From positions 1 to 9,174 of the forward strand of contig JAJYLU010000045.1 of assembly GCA_021787505.1 (NCBI GenBank): a stretch of DNA of 9,174 bases, written 5' to 3'. The notes under the pieces are model-generated. The model saw only the letters and a program-made list of their open reading frames with translations, searched no databases and was not told the origin of the DNA. This DNA comes from Nitrospirota bacterium. GTDB lineage: Bacteria > Nitrospirota > Thermodesulfovibrionia > Thermodesulfovibrionales > UBA6898. Numbering within the stretch: position 1 is the first letter of the stretch; the number at the start of each line of letters is the position of its first letter. The position numbers were made by a program, and so were the translations under genes. This document shows positions 5,977-9,174 of this stretch, piece by piece.

Positions 5977-8511
5977 TCAGCCTTTAGGGTTTCCTCTTCG
6001 TTTAGTCGCGGCGGTCGGAGCCGCATTCCATGGATCATCCGGCCACGGGTGCTTAGGATAGCGGCCCTTTAGTTCCTTCTTCACCTGCGGATATCCGCTG
6101 TTCCAGAAACCCTTAAGGTCCTGCGTGATCTGGACCGGCCTGCGTGCCGGGGAAAGAAGATGGAGGAGCACCTTCACCCGCCCCGCTGCAACAGCAGGGG
6201 TGTCTGCGAGCCCGAACATCTCCTGGAGCTTGACTGCGAGGACAGGTATATCGCCCGAGGAGTAATCGAGCGGTATGCGGCGGCCGCTAGGCACGAGCAC
6301 TGATGAAGGGGCGCGCTCATCGAGCAGGTTTCTTTGTTCCCAGGAAAGCCGGGATCTGAGCACAGGCAGGAGATCCAGGTTTTTTATTTCACGGACAGTC
6401 CGGACACCGGCAAGCCAGGGTCCCAGCCATTCAGCCGGTCTCGGGAGAAGGGACTCTTCGGAAAGATCGGGCCAGTTCTCTTCAGGAAAAATCCGCTGCA
6501 TCAGCCGCACCCTGCCCTGAAACTGAAGGACATCCTTACCGAAGGTCAGTATCCCCTGGGTCGTCCTGATCGCCTCGCAGACGAGCGGCACTGTATCTTC
6601 GTCGTCTGGACTGAAGGGTTTCGAGGACAGGACTACCGCCCCTATCCTTTCTTCCCTGGCGGCGACGATCCCCCCTATCCGCTTGTCCCACTCCACTTTT
6701 TTCGTTGTCTCTATCCGGCCGGCGAGTTCACTGCGGATGCTATCTTCAGAAACCGAAGCAGCGAGGTGCACGGTCCCCTCGGCCGTTATGCCCGCGTCAA
6801 CGTTGAGGGCTACAATGTAAGCGCTCCTGCCCGCAGCACTCGCAGGAGACATCCTGACCCCTCTTCCCGTGGAAAGGACGAAACGGCCTCCGCCGTCCTC
6901 ACGGAGACGGGCGATCCTGTCGGGAAAACTGCAGAGCAGAAGGCGCGATATCATGGCAGGCCCGTAAGGTTTTTCGTGGCGTGAACTGCCTTTTTCGTGC
7001 ATCAGCCGCAGGAGCTGGTCGGACGTCCTGCCCACCGCCCGTATTGCCCAGGCATCTGCGGAGCCGGGCAGTGCTTTCCCGTCCCTCCATTCATGAAGTA
7101 TGTCCAGTCTGTGACTGATATCAGGTTCGGGCCCCTCGCCCATTCCGCGGGAGCGGCTTCTCAGGATTATGTCTCGCTCGGAGAGGAGCGCTGCAAGGTC
7201 CGCACCCAGACGGGCTACTCCCAACTCCTTTGCCCTGCAGATCAGCCGCGCAAGACGAGGGTGAATAGGCAACCCCGACATCGTTCTGCCTGCAGATGTT
7301 GCCGAACCCGACGAATCAAGAGCGCCGAGTTCCGTGAGCAGTTGCCGGCCCGTCTCCCATGAGGCTGACGGCGGAGGATCAAGCCATGACAATGCTGATG
7401 GGTCTTTCACTCCCCAGACCGCCAGATCGAGCACCAGAGGTGAGAGGTCCGAGACGAGTATACCGGGAGGAGAAAAAGGGACCAGCGACTGAAAGACATG
7501 CCTGCCGTACAAGCGGTAGCAGACACCCGGGCCGAGGCGGCCGGCCCTGCCCTTTCTCTGTTCGGCCGATGCCTTTGATACCGGGACGGTAATCAGTCTG
7601 TTCATGCCGGTCGAAGGATCATACTGAAGTCTGCGGGTGAGGCCGCAGTCGATCACAACGCGGACGCCTTCGATAGTAAGGCTGGTCTCGGCGATATTCG
7701 TGGCAAGCACGATCTTTCTCTTTTCGGAGGGGAGGATGGCGCGCTCCTGCTCCTCAAACGGGAGATCGCCGTAAAGGGGGTATATGCCAGCCCCCTCCCG
7801 TTCCGCAAGAGGGCCTAGCGCATCGGCGCAGGCCCTGATTTCACCGGAGCCGGGAAGAAAGACAAGGACATCCCCTGATGTCTCTCTCATCGCAGTACTT
7901 ACTGCATCGGCGATCCTCTCCCCGAGAGGCACTTGCTTCTCCGGACGGTAGTGCTCCATTACCGGAAATGACTTGCCTTCGGATGAGATCACCGGCGCTC
8001 CGCCGAGCAGAGAAGCGATCGGACCGCAGTCGAGTGTTGCGGACATGACGAGGAGTTTAAGATCGTCCCTAAGGCCCCGCCCCAGATCAAGACAGAGGGC
8101 GAGCGCAAGGTCGGCATGAAGACTCCGCTCATGGAATTCGTCGAAGATGACCATCGCCACGCCCTCGAGCCCCGGGTCTGCCTGGATACGACGGGTGAGG
8201 ATGCCCTCGGTAACGACCTCGATCCGGGTCGATTTCGAAACGCGGCTCTCGAACCTGATCGAGTAGCCGACAGTCTCGCCGGCCTGCTCCCCGAGGGTAC
8301 GCGCCATCCACCGGGCAGCGGAGACAGCCGCGATCCTTCGCGGCTCGAGCATGATGATGCGCCCTTTTTCAGGCGGTATCAGATCCAGCAGAGCGAGCGG
8401 GACCCGCGTCGTCTTTCCGGCGCCGGGCGGCGCACTCAGCACGACGGAACGGTTTCCGGCTATCGCATTTGTCAGTTCAGGAAGAACAAGATCGATCGGA
8501 AGGGAACTCAC
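5977..8511 (-). CDS. hrpB: ATP-dependent helicase HrpB (DEAH/RHA family)
   Basis: An 844-residue DEAH-box RNA-type helicase of the HrpB family, full length for the family; its cellular role in bacteria is poorly defined. RecA-like domain 1 carries the Walker A motif APPGAGKTT (27-35), LEPRRIAA (55-62), TEGIL (101-105), the Walker B variant DEFHERS (124-130) and SATL (157-160). Domain 2 carries VLVFLPGSGEI (215-225), LATNIAETSLTI (269-280) and QRKGRAGR (318-325) with the arginine finger. A helicase-associated (HA2-type) region follows, and the C-terminal HrpB-specific domain includes QEMFGLADTPAVAAGR, LHLLSPARRPVQITQDL and the ending FW..GYP.VKKELKGRYPKHPWPDDP. The start is GTG; an in-frame stop lies four codons before it, and VSSLPIDLVLPEL fits the usual HrpB N-terminus. 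I see no ribosome binding site. The gene is visibly GC-richer than its neighbours. It is probably co-transcribed with the TVP38-family gene. Confidence 0.96.
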   Translation of the reverse strand: MSSLPIDLVLPELTNAIAGNRSVVLSAPPGAGKTTRVPLALLDLIPPEKGRIIMLEPRRIAAVSAARWMARTLGEQAGETVGYSIRFESRVSKSTRIEVVTEGILTRRIQADPGLEGVAMVIFDEFHERSLHADLALALCLDLGRGLRDDLKLLVMSATLDCGPIASLLGGAPVISSEGKSFPVMEHYRPEKQVPLGERIADAVSTAMRETSGDVLVFLPGSGEIRACADALGPLAEREGAGIYPLYGDLPFEEQERAILPSEKRKIVLATNIAETSLTIEGVRVVIDCGLTRRLQYDPSTGMNRLITVPVSKASAEQRKGRAGRLGPGVCYRLYGRHVFQSLVPFSPPGILVSDLSPLVLDLAVWGVKDPSALSWLDPPPSASWETGRQLLTELGALDSSGSATSAGRTMSGLPIHPRLARLICRAKELGVARLGADLAALLSERDIILRSRSRGMGEGPEPDISHRLDILHEWRDGKALPGSADAWAIRAVGRTSDQLLRLMHEKGSSRHEKPYGPAMISRLLLCSFPDRIARLREDGGGRFVLSTGRGVRMSPASAAGRSAYIVALNVDAGITAEGTVHLAASVSEDSIRSELAGRIETTKKVEWDKRIGGIVAAREERIGAVVLSSKPFSPDDEDTVPLVCEAIRTTQGILTFGKDVLQFQGRVRLMQRIFPEENWPDLSEESLLPRPAEWLGPWLAGVRTVREIKNLDLLPVLRSRLSWEQRNLLDERAPSSVLVPSGRRIPLDYSSGDIPVLAVKLQEMFGLADTPAVAAGRVKVLLHLLSPARRPVQITQDLKGFWNSGYPQVKKELKGRYPKHPWPDDPWNAAPTAATKRRGNPKG

Positions 8512-8735
8512 CGGATCAGACGTTCATCGCCTCGGGCGCCGCGTTGCAGAATGCCCGCATCCCCTGCGGCATTCGATCTTCTTCACAATCATCTCCGGCT
8601 GCATACATGGTCATTATGATATCCGCCCGGAACACGATTACGCAAACGGCGGGACAGACCGCAAGCCATACCCGAAGCCTCCCGGGGCCCCCCTTAGGTC
8701 CGGATGGGGAGGGAGTCTTATCCGGGTATAAAGGA
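8512..8735. other. 224-base gap upstream of hrpB without a convincing gene
   Basis: No RNA gene or clear promoter is seen here. On the minus strand an open frame (8516-8746) spans the gap and stops four bases before the hrpB GTG. Its only full-length start is a TTG without a ribosome binding site, and its product is unlike anything I know. A shorter ATG start at 8614 would give 32 residues. The segment around 8675-8692 is a G/C-rich run with GGGGCCCC at its core that could form a hairpin, but it lacks a T run. The gap may be an untranslated spacer in a transcript running from the small membrane-protein gene into hrpB. Confidence 0.4.
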
Positions 8736-8948
8736 CTAATCGTCAAGAAAAAACAATAGAATACTGTTGATTAGCACGCCGATCAGCGCTATGAATATTC
8801 CGCCGACAATCGCATATGCCGCCGCCTGCCATCCGTTGAGGTGGGGTAAAATATTATGAAGGCTCGCGGCTCCCACCGCAGCAAGAACGATGCAAACAAC
8901 ACCTACTACTAATGAAATCGCGCTCGCTTCATTTTTCGGTCTCAACAC
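8736..8948 (-). CDS. Small hypothetical two-helix membrane protein
   Basis: A 70-residue protein I do not recognise. After a short charged N-terminus (MLRPKNEAS) it has two hydrophobic segments, about 10-28 and 41-67, joined by a short polar loop containing HNILPHLNGW; it ends in DD. Glycine, alanine and valine dominate the helices. The topology suggests an inner-membrane hairpin protein. Coding status is supported by a strong ribosome binding site (AAGGAG) and a near-consensus promoter just upstream. The start may be the GTG at 8948 or the adjacent TTG at 8945, the latter with the more usual seven-base spacing. It lies 224 bases before hrpB on the same strand. Its function is unknown. Confidence 0.65.
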   Translation of the reverse strand: MLRPKNEASAISLVVGVVCIVLAAVGAASLHNILPHLNGWQAAAYAIVGGIFIALIGVLINSILLFFLDD

Positions 8949-8952
8949 GTCT

Positions 8953-8958
8953 CTCCTT
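8953..8958 (-). promoter_or_regulatory. Ribosome binding site of the small membrane protein
   Basis: AAGGAG on the minus strand lies four bases before GTG (8948) and seven before TTG (8945). It is the strongest Shine-Dalgarno match in the window, and is the main reason to accept the 70-residue frame as a gene. Confidence 0.6.
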
Positions 8959-8984
8959 TCCGCAGCATCAAACTCGTATGCGCC

Positions 8985-9013
8985 ATTTTACCTCTGATGG
9001 AAGTCCGTTTCAA
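8985..9013 (-). promoter_or_regulatory. Sigma-70-like promoter of the small membrane protein (and perhaps hrpB)
   Basis: On the minus strand TTGAAA (9008-9013) and TAAAAT (8985-8990), each 5 of 6 to consensus, are exactly 17 bases apart. Transcription would begin near 8978, giving a leader of about 30 bases that contains the AAGGAG site. This is the best consensus promoter in the window. With no clear promoter in the 224-base gap before hrpB, it may also drive hrpB and the TVP38-family gene. Confidence 0.55.
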
Positions 9014-9072
9014 GATATCCCGCAGAAAGAGAGCGAACCCGCACAAAGGGAGAGCAGGCCGATTCGGCAGCG

Positions 9073-9174
9073 CTATTCTATCAGAACTGAATAGTCTTTC
9101 AGGGCCTCCACCTGCAGGATTCTCTCCCTTAATCCCCTCGAATCGAACCTGCCGTACGCCATCGAGTTGTCGTA
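9073..9174 (-). CDS. C-terminal end of an unrecognised gene (partial)
   Basis: The last 33 codons of a minus-strand frame run in from the right edge and end at a TAG at 9073-9075. The visible sequence starts YDNSMAYGRFDSRGLRERI and ends ALKDYSVLIE. It looks like ordinary soluble protein with mixed charge, but I cannot assign it to a family. The stop is followed by 124 bases of non-coding sequence that hold the promoter of the next gene. Just after the stop is an 11-base palindrome, GCCGATTCGGC (9058-9068), without a T run. The frame is short, so coding status is only moderately supported. Confidence 0.5.
   Translation of the reverse strand, partial: YDNSMAYGRFDSRGLRERILQVEALKDYSVLIE

Noticed and set aside
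6334..6984. 216-residue + strand frame within hrpB
   Set aside because: Long antisense frames are expected in GC-rich genes; hrpB is certain on the other strand and this product is arginine/proline-rich noise.
8516..8746. 76-residue minus-strand frame upstream of hrpB as a gene
   Set aside because: It needs a TTG start without a ribosome binding site and has no recognisable features; kept only as a possible coupling leader in the findings.
9058..9068. GCCGATTCGGC palindrome just after the partial gene, as an operator or terminator
   Set aside because: It has only five-base arms, no T run, and lies about 45 bases upstream of the -35, so neither role is supported.
1..9174. CRISPR arrays, tRNA or rRNA genes, insertion sequence transposases
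   Set aside because: No spaced direct repeats, cloverleaf-like segments, rRNA-like sequence or transposase motifs were seen on either strand.

Overview
The window looks like a chromosomal segment of a Gram-negative-type bacterium of moderate GC. By eye the hrpB gene is clearly GC-richer than the rest, and the DUF72 gene at the left end is AT-richer. A bacterial Ku/LigD end-joining cassette, HrpB, a TVP38/DedA-type membrane protein and palindromic intergenic repeats are compatible with an environmental lineage such as Desulfobacterota or Nitrospirota. That placement is a guess from general resemblance; nothing in the window fixes the taxon.

Layout. At 91-816 on the + strand is a DUF72 (YecE-like) gene, which runs convergently into a block otherwise entirely on the minus strand. 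Read in the direction of transcription (right to left), that block holds: the last 33 codons of an unrecognised gene (9073-9174); a 70-aa two-helix membrane protein with a good promoter and ribosome binding site (8736-8948); a 224-base gap without a convincing gene; the DEAH-box helicase HrpB (5977-8511); a TVP38/TMEM64-family membrane protein 13 bases downstream (5262-5963); and a four-gene non-homologous end joining (NHEJ) cassette of ku-A (4434-5204), ku-B (3496-4281), a stand-alone LigD polymerase/primase (2594-3499) and a LigD phosphoesterase-ligase (889-2511).

How the genes fit together. The two Ku proteins should bind and bridge broken DNA ends. The polymerase adds nucleotides, the phosphoesterase domain tidies 3' ends, and the ligase domain seals. 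In Mycobacterium and Pseudomonas the three enzymatic domains are fused in one LigD; here they are split over two polypeptides. ku-B and the polymerase gene overlap by four bases (GTGA).

The cassette is not a plain operon. A tandem palindromic repeat lies between the two ku genes. A second palindromic repeat, which on the minus strand forms a textbook-looking intrinsic terminator, lies between the polymerase and ligase genes. The best promoter candidate for the cassette lies immediately before ku-A and predicts a leaderless mRNA. The DUF72 gene has a promoter of the same architecture at the same distance from its ATG. Recognition of the main genes is secure; promoters, terminators and regulatory readings are inference from sequence.
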